This document shows, in pieces, positions 36,701 through 42,718 of a DNA stretch of 64,000 bases (the first letter of the stretch is position 1; every line of letters begins with the position of its first letter). The DNA is taken from assembly GCA_002280475.1 (NCBI GenBank), contig NCEB01000007.1, forward strand, positions 62,001 through 126,000, in the 5' to 3' direction. The stretch is from Brevundimonas subvibrioides (GTDB taxonomy: Bacteria > Pseudomonadota > Alphaproteobacteria > Caulobacterales > Caulobacteraceae). A program made the position numbers and the translations under genes. Below the pieces are notes generated by a model, which was not told the DNA's origin, made no database searches, and saw nothing but the letters and a program-made list of their open reading frames with translations.

Positions 36701-36837
36701 GCATCCGACAAGGCCTCGGGCGGCCGGTCCCCCAGCCAGTCCAGCACGCCGGCGGCGAGATCGTCGAGGAACGGCCGGTGCGCCGGGATGGCGAACCAGC
36801 GGGGCGCAGTATGCGGAAATGGATCGAATGCGGTCAC
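33784..36837 (-). CDS. addB: AddB subunit of the AddAB helicase-nuclease
   Basis: A 1017-residue protein starting at GTG 36837 (VTAFDPFPHTAPRWFAIPAH), which overlaps the murU stop by 4 bp (GTGA). Longer open frame upstream is antisense-like and is rejected. This is the alphaproteobacterial AddB type, with an inactivated helicase fold and a C-terminal PD-(D/E)XK nuclease (AILDFKTGAAPTAKQVKAGF). The RecB-like second nuclease cuts the opposite strand to AddA. No iron-sulfur Cys cluster is apparent, as usual for this lineage. It is coupled to addA by a 4-bp overlap. Confidence 0.92.
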   Translation of the reverse strand: MTAFDPFPHTAPRWFAIPAHRPFLDDLAAGVLDWLGDRPPEALSDAVILLPNRRAARAFGAALATQAQGRPVLLPQVRPLGDLEEDEPPFGPGELGLDLPPAIAPLTRRFEMARMIVEDFLPGHPPLRALELADSLGRFLDSCHIEEVEAPERVATLAPEDLAEHWQASAEFLGLAVEAWPRRLEAMGLVDSSWRRTRLLRLLARRWAEAPPTGPVIAAGSTGTVKAAADVLRAVANAPQGCVVLPGLDHDLAEDAWAAVDEPHPQGALKRLLDRAEVERAAVRPWFRGVVAVAEEASGQARARLLNEALRPADATADWRTEIARIRAETAARGQSADPVALGLQGLSVVACRAEEEAAQTIALLMRETLETPGRTCALVTPDLALGRRVAARLERWGIVADSSSGATLERMPVGTLVDLAARFVADPLNPQTLLGLLKTPAITLPEATMIAVRALETSALRGPAPRRWTRIAERLDRSGQPRRDGDVVSESAKSALAEAAALAERLRVLSETARAPFSPEAPLDQAARALTALIESLAGADVWSGPDGEAAAALLSQLIEGGASLGPIDPEAFAELIHALLRETTVRTGGATHPSLRILGAIEARLARADRMILAGLEETVWPAAAPTDPFLSRPMRQTLGLPPPERRVGQTAQDFVQAASNPEAILIHRERLGGQPAVQSRWLWRLQMLTGGAHGEHTRIKIDRSCPAVDLVRALDAPTGPARLARRPAPRPPVERRPRQLPVTGVERWVRDPYSIHARYILGLREMDRPGQSAEAMARGSAIHKAVERLTLSWPDVLPDDCEAQLTALLHEELTAHGFEDAAMARETPLARNCARWLTGFETRRRARGIEIRVEEEVALTFAAPVGPFTVTAKADRIELSATGAAILDFKTGAAPTAKQVKAGFAPQLTLTGAILAEAGLKDTGPVTPEELTYVRVVGRKVAGEVATRGEGAEAEALSEAALAGLKARVARFDDPMTPYLSWVAPQFMGTFGGNYDRLARVWEWSVIGGEEGAE

Positions 36838-37556
36838 GAACCCGCCAGCCGCGCCTCGGCCTCGTCCCGGGCCTGGGGGTCGCCGACGTGCATCCAGTCG
36901 CCGTCCAGCACGCAGCCGAAGAGCCGCCCCGCCGCCGCCGAGGCGCGCCACAGCGGGCTCAGCGAGAACGGCCCGTCCGGCCCGCCGTCCGCGTAATCGG
37001 GCCGGGTGATGTGCAGGCCCATATAGGCGAAGGGGGCGGAAGGCGCGTCTCCCCGAAACGTCAGCCGCCCATCGTCGGCCAGGAAGAAGTCCCCCTCGCC
37101 TTCGAAGCCGATGGAGCCTTCGCGGCGGGCCAGCAGCAGGCAGGCGTCCATCTTCGTCGGGTCCCACTGGCGGGCGAGATCGGCGATGGCGTCGCCCCGG
37201 TCGATCCAGACGCTGTCAATGTTGGCAACGAAGACGGGATCGTCGCCGAGCAGCGCCTTCGCCTTCTTCAGGCCGCCGCCGGTCTCCAGCAGAGCCTCGC
37301 GTTCGTCGGAGATCAGGATGCGCGGGCGGGTCCGTCCAGCCAGATGACCCTCCAGCCGGTCGGCGAACCAGTGGACGTTGACCACCGCCGTCGTCACGCC
37401 CGCCTCGGCAAGCCTGTCGAGCACATGGTCGATCAGGGCCCGGCCGCCGACCTCGACCAGGGCCTTGGGGCGGTCGTCGGTCAGGGGGCGCATGCGGGTG
37501 CCCAGCCCGGCGGCCAGCACCATGGCGGTCTTCGGCGCGTTCGGCGGCATCGTCAT
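36834..37556 (-). CDS. murU: N-acetylmuramate alpha-1-phosphate uridylyltransferase
   Basis: A 240-residue nucleotidyltransferase. The start at 37556 overlaps the amgK stop (ATGA). MVLAAGLGTRMRPLTDDRPK and ALVEVGGRALIDHVLDRLAE form the sugar-nucleotidyltransferase N-terminus, and LLETGGGLKKAKALLGDDPV with the metal-binding VANIDSVW follow. With AmgK it converts anhydro-recycled MurNAc to UDP-MurNAc, bypassing de novo synthesis and thereby conferring fosfomycin tolerance in bacteria with this route. Adjacency to amgK makes the call firm. Confidence 0.92.
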   Translation of the reverse strand: MTMPPNAPKTAMVLAAGLGTRMRPLTDDRPKALVEVGGRALIDHVLDRLAEAGVTTAVVNVHWFADRLEGHLAGRTRPRILISDEREALLETGGGLKKAKALLGDDPVFVANIDSVWIDRGDAIADLARQWDPTKMDACLLLARREGSIGFEGEGDFFLADDGRLTFRGDAPSAPFAYMGLHITRPDYADGGPDGPFSLSPLWRASAAAGRLFGCVLDGDWMHVGDPQARDEAEARLAGS

Positions 37557-38653
37557 CGGCGCGTCTCGGCGGGGACATGGCGGTCGAACCAGCGGGCGAC
37601 GCCTTCCAGCCCGGGCTTTTCGAGATTGCGGTTCAGATGGGCCCACATGCGCGGCATGAACGACGCATACCGGGGCTTGCCGTCGCGGGCGATCAGCCGG
37701 GCGAAGACGCCGAGGATGCGCGCCTCGTTCAGCGCCGCCAGCCCCGCGTAACCGCGCAGGAAGGCGGCGCGATCCGACACCTCGGCGACCGCGAAGTAGC
37801 GATCCAGCGCCTCGGCCTCCAGCTCCCGCGAGACGTCGCGGCGGGCGTCCTGGAGCAGGGAATGCAGGTCCCACGAGGGATGGGCCAGCACCGCGTCCTG
37901 GAAGTCGATCATGCCGACCCGGGCCGGGCCCTCCCGCTCGGGCAGCCAGATCAGGTTCTCGGCGTGATAGTCGCGATGGGCCATCACCGACGCGCCCCCC
38001 GCGCCCTCGGCCACCACCGGAGCCCAGGCCTCGCGCCACGCGGCGATCGCGGCCTCATCGAAAGACAGATCAGGCCGCAGCCGGGGCAGCCATTCCACGA
38101 ACAGGTCCGCCCCGCCCTGGAGCGCGGTCTGGTCATAGGTCTGGAGCGGCCAGTCGCCCGCCGGGCCGCTGAGCGTGGACGGCGCGCCCGCCGCATGCAG
38201 CCGTGCCAAGGCCTCGACGGCGGCGAGATAGAGGGGCGTCTCGTCCTGACCGTCCTCGATCACGCGGGCGAAGACGGTCTCTCCGAAGTCCTCCAGCACC
38301 GCCAGACCGGTGGGCGCATCGACCGCCTTCATGTCCGGGGCCGACAGGCCGACCGCGCGCAGATGGGCCGCGACCGCCACGAAGGCCTCGATACGGCCGG
38401 CCGACAGGCGGGCCACCGCGTTCCAGCCCTCGGCGCGACGCCGTTCGGGCGACCAGGTCGGATCGGCGGGCGGGCTCTCGGCCGCAGCCACCTGGTCCAT
38501 CAGCATCAGGGAGGGGCCGTCGGCCGGAAACAGCCGCTCGTACCGGCGCGTGGAGGCGTCGCCCGGCAGGGGCGCGCGTCGCGCATCGGCCAGTCCGGCC
38601 GAGGCGAGGAAGGCCCGCCGCTCGGCTTCGCGATCGGTGTTCGTCTCAGTCAT
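37553..38653 (-). CDS. amgK: Anomeric MurNAc/GlcNAc kinase
   Basis: A 366-residue aminoglycoside-phosphotransferase-fold kinase. Landmarks are LPGDASTRRYERLFPADGPS (substrate/Gly-rich region), the catalytic loop VMAHRDYHAENLIWL and GMIDFQDAVLAHPSWDLHSL (metal-binding Asp). It phosphorylates the anomeric hydroxyl of N-acetylmuramate, the first step of the AmgK-MurU cell-wall recycling route, and MurU is encoded directly downstream. It overlaps tsaE by 8 bp. Length is as expected. Confidence 0.93.
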   Translation of the reverse strand: MTETNTDREAERRAFLASAGLADARRAPLPGDASTRRYERLFPADGPSLMLMDQVAAAESPPADPTWSPERRRAEGWNAVARLSAGRIEAFVAVAAHLRAVGLSAPDMKAVDAPTGLAVLEDFGETVFARVIEDGQDETPLYLAAVEALARLHAAGAPSTLSGPAGDWPLQTYDQTALQGGADLFVEWLPRLRPDLSFDEAAIAAWREAWAPVVAEGAGGASVMAHRDYHAENLIWLPEREGPARVGMIDFQDAVLAHPSWDLHSLLQDARRDVSRELEAEALDRYFAVAEVSDRAAFLRGYAGLAALNEARILGVFARLIARDGKPRYASFMPRMWAHLNRNLEKPGLEGVARWFDRHVPAETRR

Positions 38654-39119
38654 GCCCGCCTTCGACCAGTCGTTCGATCTTCTCTGCCCATGTCCCTACG
38701 CCAGAAACGGTCGCATCGCGTCCGTCGCCGGCCTCGGAAAGCGAAATCGTCAGCCGGTCGGGGCCAAGAACCCGCGCGAGGTCGCCGCCCAGCCGCCCGG
38801 GCCATTCGATCAGCACCGCCCCGACGTCCATCGCCTCGTCCAGCCCGATCTCACGCGCTTCTTCCGGCCGCTCCAGCCGATAGAGGTCGAAATGGGCGAT
38901 GGGGGGGTCGGTCTCGTAGAACTGGACCAGGGTGAAGGTGGGGCTGGGCACGTCCTCGTCCGGTCCGGCGAGCGCCCGGATCAGGCCGCGCGCCAGGGTC
39001 GACTTGCCCATGCCCAGGGGCCCTTCCAGCAGCACGGCCTCGCCCGGCGCGAGCCGGGGCGCGATCGCCTGACCCAGGCGCGTCGTCGCCGCCTCGTCCT
39101 CCAGCCGGACCGTCGTCAC
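38646..39119 (-). CDS. tsaE: tRNA threonylcarbamoyladenosine biosynthesis ATPase TsaE
   Basis: A 157-residue P-loop protein. Walker A is VLLEGPLGMGKSTLARGLIR, followed by VPSPTFTLVQFYE, HFDLYRL and VLIEWPGRL, the standard TsaE motifs. It drives t6A37 formation with TsaB and TsaD. It starts at GTG 39119, overlapping the acyltransferase stop by 4 bp (GTGA), and its own end overlaps amgK. A tsaE-amgK-murU order recurs in alpha- and gammaproteobacteria. Confidence 0.93.
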   Translation of the reverse strand: MTTVRLEDEAATTRLGQAIAPRLAPGEAVLLEGPLGMGKSTLARGLIRALAGPDEDVPSPTFTLVQFYETDPPIAHFDLYRLERPEEAREIGLDEAMDVGAVLIEWPGRLGGDLARVLGPDRLTISLSEAGDGRDATVSGVGTWAEKIERLVEGGHD

Positions 39120-40000
39120 GCGAAATCCGCATCGGGCTGGGTCGGCAGGACCCGTTCGGTGAAGGCCTTCAGGGCGTAGGTCGCCTTCGCCGCGTCGATG
39201 TCCAGCCGCGACGGCGGTATGGGCTTTCCGACGCTCAGGCGGAACGGCTTCTTCCGCTTGTTCAGCAGCTCGTGGAACAGGGTTACGTCCCGCAGTTCCT
39301 TCGACACCCTGTCGAACAGATGAAACAGGGTCGAGGTCGGGCCGGTGACGTGGACCGGGATGATGGGCGCCTGATATTTCCGGGCAAGGGACGCCGCGGT
39401 GGGGGCCCAGTCGGGATCGGTCAGCTGGCCGTCCCTGCCGACGCGGGCCAGGCGGCCGGCGGGAAACATGACCACGCACCGCTCGGCCTCGAAGGCGGCG
39501 CGGGCGGCGTCGAGGGTGGCGCGGGTCTTGTCGCGCGTGCGCTTGTCGACCACCCATTCGACCGGGATGACAACCTCGGCCAGGCGAGGCGAGACGCGGA
39601 TGGCGTCGGCGTTGGCGAAATAGATGGCGTCGGCCCGGCGCGTGCGGATGGCGTCATAGACGGCGATCCCGTCGGCGATGCCGGTCGGGTGATTGGCCAC
39701 GACGACGCAGCGGCCGGTCGCGGGCAGCCGGTCGAGGTTCAGGCTCGACACCTTCAGGTCCAGCAGGTCCGACACATGATCCAGCGCCGCCTGGCCCGAC
39801 AGCATGGCGATGGCGTCGGCCATGCGCCGCGCCTTGCCATAGCCCAGGAGCGCGTAGAGTCCCGGCCGCGCCAGGGGCCACAGCGCCGAGCCGGTCAACC
39901 GGGGCGCGCGCTCGGCGATCAGGACGTCGACGATGTGCCGCCGGCTCCGCTGAGCGGGCACGGCGCGAGCGTCCGAAAGGGAGGGATCGGCGATGGTCAT
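39116..40000 (-). CDS. 1-acylglycerol-3-phosphate acyltransferase-like (PlsC fold)
   Basis: A 294-residue acyltransferase. The active-site block CVVVANHPTGIADGIAVYDA is the NHxxxxD variant of the PlsC HX4D motif. VVMFPAGRLARVGRD corresponds to the FPEGxR substrate motif, and PIIPVHVTGPTS follows. Members of this hemolysin-like subgroup may acylate lysophospholipids or ornithine lipids (OlsA type). No olsB partner is next to it. It is the first gene of the six-gene minus-strand operon and is divergent from the thioesterase gene. Confidence 0.82.
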   Translation of the reverse strand: MTIADPSLSDARAVPAQRSRRHIVDVLIAERAPRLTGSALWPLARPGLYALLGYGKARRMADAIAMLSGQAALDHVSDLLDLKVSSLNLDRLPATGRCVVVANHPTGIADGIAVYDAIRTRRADAIYFANADAIRVSPRLAEVVIPVEWVVDKRTRDKTRATLDAARAAFEAERCVVMFPAGRLARVGRDGQLTDPDWAPTAASLARKYQAPIIPVHVTGPTSTLFHLFDRVSKELRDVTLFHELLNKRKKPFRLSVGKPIPPSRLDIDAAKATYALKAFTERVLPTQPDADFA

Positions 40001-40129
40001 GGGTGACCACTTGTCGCCGCTCGCCGGGAGACAGGCAAGCGATGGGTTCGGACGCCGCAGCCCGTGCCCGGGTTCCGCTGCGCCCGCGCCGATGGTAGGC
40101 CCGCGGCCCGCCCGTTTCCGGAGCCAGAC

Positions 40130-40570
40130 ATGAAACCCGAGACCCCGTCCTCCGCCGGCGAAGACACGGCGGCACCGCCCGCGTCACCCGATGGCCAACT
40201 GGTCGGCCGGGTCATCGCCATGCCCGCCGACACCAATCCTGAGGGCGACATCTTCGGCGGCTGGCTGCTGGCCCAGATGGACCTCGCCGGCTCGACCCCG
40301 GCCTTCGATCTCGCCCACGGCCGCTGCGCCACCGTGGCGGTCGACGCCATGGTGTTCCACCAGCCGGTCTCGGTCGGGGACGAGGTCTCCCTGTACGCCA
40401 CGGTGCTGAAGGCCGGCCGGACCTCGGTGCGCGTCCGGGTCGAGGCGTGGAAGCGGCCCCGCTCGTCCGAACAGGTCACCCGCGTGACCGAGGGCGTCTT
40501 CACCTATGTGGCGATCGACGCGGACCGGAAGCCCAGGCCGCTTCCCCCCTTCAATAGCCAGCAAACTTGA
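40130..40570 (+). CDS. YciA-type acyl-CoA thioesterase
   Basis: A 146-residue single hotdog-domain protein. [20 protein letters not shown], with its catalytic Asp, and [20 protein letters not shown] are characteristic of YciA/BACH thioesterases, which hydrolyse medium and long acyl-CoA esters. The ATG at 40130 has GGAG 7 nt upstream. Longer starts lie in shadow sequence. Hexameric in the family. It lies 31 bp before def and divergent from the acyltransferase. Confidence 0.88.
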   Translation: MKPETPSSAGEDTAAPPASPDGQLVGRVIAMPADTNPEGDIFGGWLLAQMDLAGSTPAFDLAHGRCATVAVDAMVFHQPVSVGDEVSLYATVLKAGRTSVRVRVEAWKRPRSSEQVTRVTEGVFTYVAIDADRKPRPLPPFNSQQT

Positions 40571-40601
40571 CCCAAACGTAAGCCGAGCCTACCTGACCAC
40601 C

Positions 40602-41174
40602 ATGGCCATTCGTCGAATCCTGACCATCGACAACGCCGCCGACCTGGGCGTCCTGAAGCAGGTATCGAAGCCCGTCGACGCGGTCGACGACGGCGTGCGC
40701 GCCCTGATGGATGACATGCTGGAGACCATGTACGACGCGCCGGGTATCGGCCTGGCGGCCGTGCAGATCGGCGACCTGCGCCGGGTTGTCGTCATGGACC
40801 TGGGCGACGGCCCGCCCCCGGCCGACGTCGATCCCGCCGCCGACGGCGAGGAAGTCCGCGTCCCCAATCCGCGCTTCTTCGTCAATCCCGAGGTCCTGTG
40901 GGCCTCGGACGAGACCTATTGCTACGAGGAAGGCTGCCTCTCGATCCCCGAATATTTCGACGAGGTCGAGCGCCCGGCCCGGGTGCGCGTCGCCTATCTG
41001 GACCGCGAGGGTCAGCGGATCGAGGAGGAGATCGAGGGCCTGTACGCCGTCTGTTTCCAGCACGAACTGGACCATCTGAACGGCGTTCTGTTCATCGACC
41101 ACCTGTCGCGGCTGCGCCGCGACCGGGCGATGTCCAAGGTCAGGAAGACCATGCGCCTGAGAGAGGACGCCTGA
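40602..41174 (+). CDS. def: Peptide deformylase
   Basis: A 190-residue iron/zinc peptide deformylase that removes N-formyl groups from nascent proteins. Motif 1 is [11 protein letters not shown], motif 2 EEGCLSIPE (metal Cys) and motif 3 [14 protein letters not shown] (metal His pair with catalytic Glu). An insertion rich in Pro/Asp ([19 protein letters not shown]) lies between motifs 1 and 2, longer than in E. coli but seen in some alphaproteobacteria. Its TGA overlaps the next ATG by one base. Confidence 0.95.
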   Translation: MAIRRILTIDNAADLGVLKQVSKPVDAVDDGVRALMDDMLETMYDAPGIGLAAVQIGDLRRVVVMDLGDGPPPADVDPAADGEEVRVPNPRFFVNPEVLWASDETYCYEEGCLSIPEYFDEVERPARVRVAYLDREGQRIEEEIEGLYAVCFQHELDHLNGVLFIDHLSRLRRDRAMSKVRKTMRLREDA

Positions 41175-41392
41175 TGGCCCGCCGCAAGTCCTATGTCATC
41201 GACCCCCAGGGTCGCCGTCGCCTGACGCGGTCCGAGAAGATCGGGCTGGGCTCGGTCGCGACCCTGGTCGGGGTGGCGGTGCTGGGCGTGATCGCGGGCG
41301 TCGTGCTGGACCGACTGCTCGACTTCGACGACGCCCTGGACGCCGGTGGCGAATGGGACGAGGGCGGCGGCGTGGGGACGCGCTGGCAGTAG
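41174..41392 (+). CDS. Small single-helix membrane protein
   Basis: A 72-residue protein whose ATG shares a base with the def stop. It has a basic N-terminal part ([20 protein letters not shown]), one hydrophobic helix (about residues 27-46, VATLVGVAVLGVIAGVVLDR) and an acidic Gly-rich tail. The layout suggests a bitopic inner-membrane protein with its N-terminus inside. No known family. It is translationally coupled to def. Confidence 0.65.
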   Translation: MARRKSYVIDPQGRRRLTRSEKIGLGSVATLVGVAVLGVIAGVVLDRLLDFDDALDAGGEWDEGGGVGTRWQ

Positions 41393-41435
41393 GCCGATTT
41401 CGACAGGCTCGAGCTCTCATGCTAGATTGCCGAGC

Positions 41436-41654
41436 ATGGGCCAGGTTGATCCTGAATATGTTCCATTGCTGCTCCGCCCCGATCTGATCGAAGAGGTCAA
41501 TCGGATGGCGGCGCATTATCGCTCGCCCCAGGGCCAGGCCGAGATCGCGGCCATGGCGAAGGCATTGCGCGAAAGCCCCGAGGACCGGCAACTCCAGGAG
41601 GACTGGGAGTCCATTGCTGACACCACGGGCTGGGAATGGAACGAGGACAGATAG
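41436..41654 (+). CDS. Putative antitoxin of a type II toxin-antitoxin pair
   Basis: A 72-residue acidic protein (MGQVDPEYVPLLLRPDLIEE, ending IADTTGWEWNEDR) whose last 19 bases overlap the downstream MazF/PemK-like gene. Small, acidic and overlapping the toxin start is the usual antitoxin layout. It lacks a recognisable DNA-binding motif, so it is a guess from context. The antitoxin-type Trp/Glu C-terminus fits toxin wrapping. Confidence 0.65.
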   Translation: MGQVDPEYVPLLLRPDLIEEVNRMAAHYRSPQGQAEIAAMAKALRESPEDRQLQEDWESIADTTGWEWNEDR

Positions 41655-41959
41655 TCGTCGCGGTCTTCCCGCGAGACTTCGGCAAGCCGCGGCCCGGTTT
41701 GGTGATTCAGGCCGATGCCTTTGGCCACCTGGACAGCCTGACTCTCTTGCCTTTGACCACGGACCTGCGGACTCGGACCTCATTCCGGCTGAATCTCTTT
41801 CCCGCCGCCATGAACGGGCTGAAGCAGCGGTGCCAAGTGATGGTCGACAAATCGCAGACCGTCTATGCGGACAAGATCGGCCAGACGATCGGCAGGTTGG
41901 AGCGGTCCTCGCTTGATCGCGTGGACGCTGCGCTCGCGGTGTTCCTCGGCCTCGCCTGA
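41636..41959 (+). CDS. MazF/PemK-type toxin (endoribonuclease family)
   Basis: A 107-residue protein. MERGQIVVAVFPRDFGKPRP and GLVIQADAFGHLDSLTLLPL match the PemK/MazF/CcdB-like beta-barrel. Conserved elements include the N-terminal Gly-x-(I/V)-V strand, the P-R-P-G-L-V-I loop and LTTDLRTRTSFRLNL. It overlaps its upstream antitoxin by 19 bp. MazF proteins cleave mRNA. Whether this one is an RNase or gyrase poison is not certain. GC of the pair is lower than in neighbouring genes. Confidence 0.78.
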   Translation: MERGQIVVAVFPRDFGKPRPGLVIQADAFGHLDSLTLLPLTTDLRTRTSFRLNLFPAAMNGLKQRCQVMVDKSQTVYADKIGQTIGRLERSSLDRVDAALAVFLGLA

Positions 41960-42034
41960 GCATCGGCCCGCGAGCCGCCCCTTGACGCGGCGGCACCCAC
42001 GTCCGATTCCGGGCGGACCTGATCGGAGCCACCC

Positions 42035-42706
42035 ATGCCGCACGACCGCCTATCCGTCCTGACCGCGCTCCAGACCCAGGGCGTCTGCCCGGTCTTCTAC
42101 CATTCCGATCCCGAGACCTCGCTGAACGTCATCCGCGCCTGCGCGCGGGGCGGGGCGCCGGTGATCGAGTTCACCAACCGGGGCGATTTTGCTGTCGATC
42201 TGTTCGGCGAGATCGCGCGCGAGCTGGGCCGGACCGATCCGGACATCGTGCTGGGCATCGGCTCGGTGCTGGACGCGGGCACGGCGGCGATGTTCCTGAA
42301 CCGGGCGGCGCGGTTCGTGGTGTCGCCGGCCCTGGTCCCCGAGGTCGCAACGGTCTGCAACCGCCGGATGGTGGCCTATTTCCCGGGCTGCGGGTCGGTC
42401 ACCGACATCTCCAACGCCCAGGCGCTGGGCTGCGAGATCGTCAAGCTGTTCCCGGGCGCGAGCGTCGGCGGGCCCGATTTCGTCAAGGCCGTGCTGGGCC
42501 CCATGCCCTGGACCAAGATCATGCCGACGGGCGGCGTCGACCCCGACCCGGCCTCCATCGCCAAATGGTTCGGTTCGGGCATCGTCGCGGCCGGGATGGG
42601 CTCCAGGCTGATCACCGACGCGGCCGTGCGCGACGGCGACTGGGCCGGGATCGAGGCTTCGGTGCGGACCGCCGTCCAGGCGGTCGGCGCCTTCCGCGCC
42701 GGCTGA
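42035..42706 (+). CDS. eda: KDPG/KHG aldolase family protein
   Basis: A 223-residue class I aldolase of the Eda family (Entner-Doudoroff pathway: 2-keto-3-deoxy-6-phosphogluconate to pyruvate and glyceraldehyde-3-phosphate). The catalytic Glu is in VIEFTNRGDF and the Schiff-base Lys in CEIVKLFPGASVGGPDFVKA. TGGVDPDPASI follows as usual. It differs from canonical Eda in having VVSPALVPEVATVCNRR and an N-terminal VCPVFYHSDPETS. It may therefore act on a related keto acid, so the symbol is tentative. It ends convergently with the M16 gene. Confidence 0.8.
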   Translation: MPHDRLSVLTALQTQGVCPVFYHSDPETSLNVIRACARGGAPVIEFTNRGDFAVDLFGEIARELGRTDPDIVLGIGSVLDAGTAAMFLNRAARFVVSPALVPEVATVCNRRMVAYFPGCGSVTDISNAQALGCEIVKLFPGASVGGPDFVKAVLGPMPWTKIMPTGGVDPDPASIAKWFGSGIVAAGMGSRLITDAAVRDGDWAGIEASVRTAVQAVGAFRAG

Positions 42707-42718
42707 CCGCCCCTCGGC

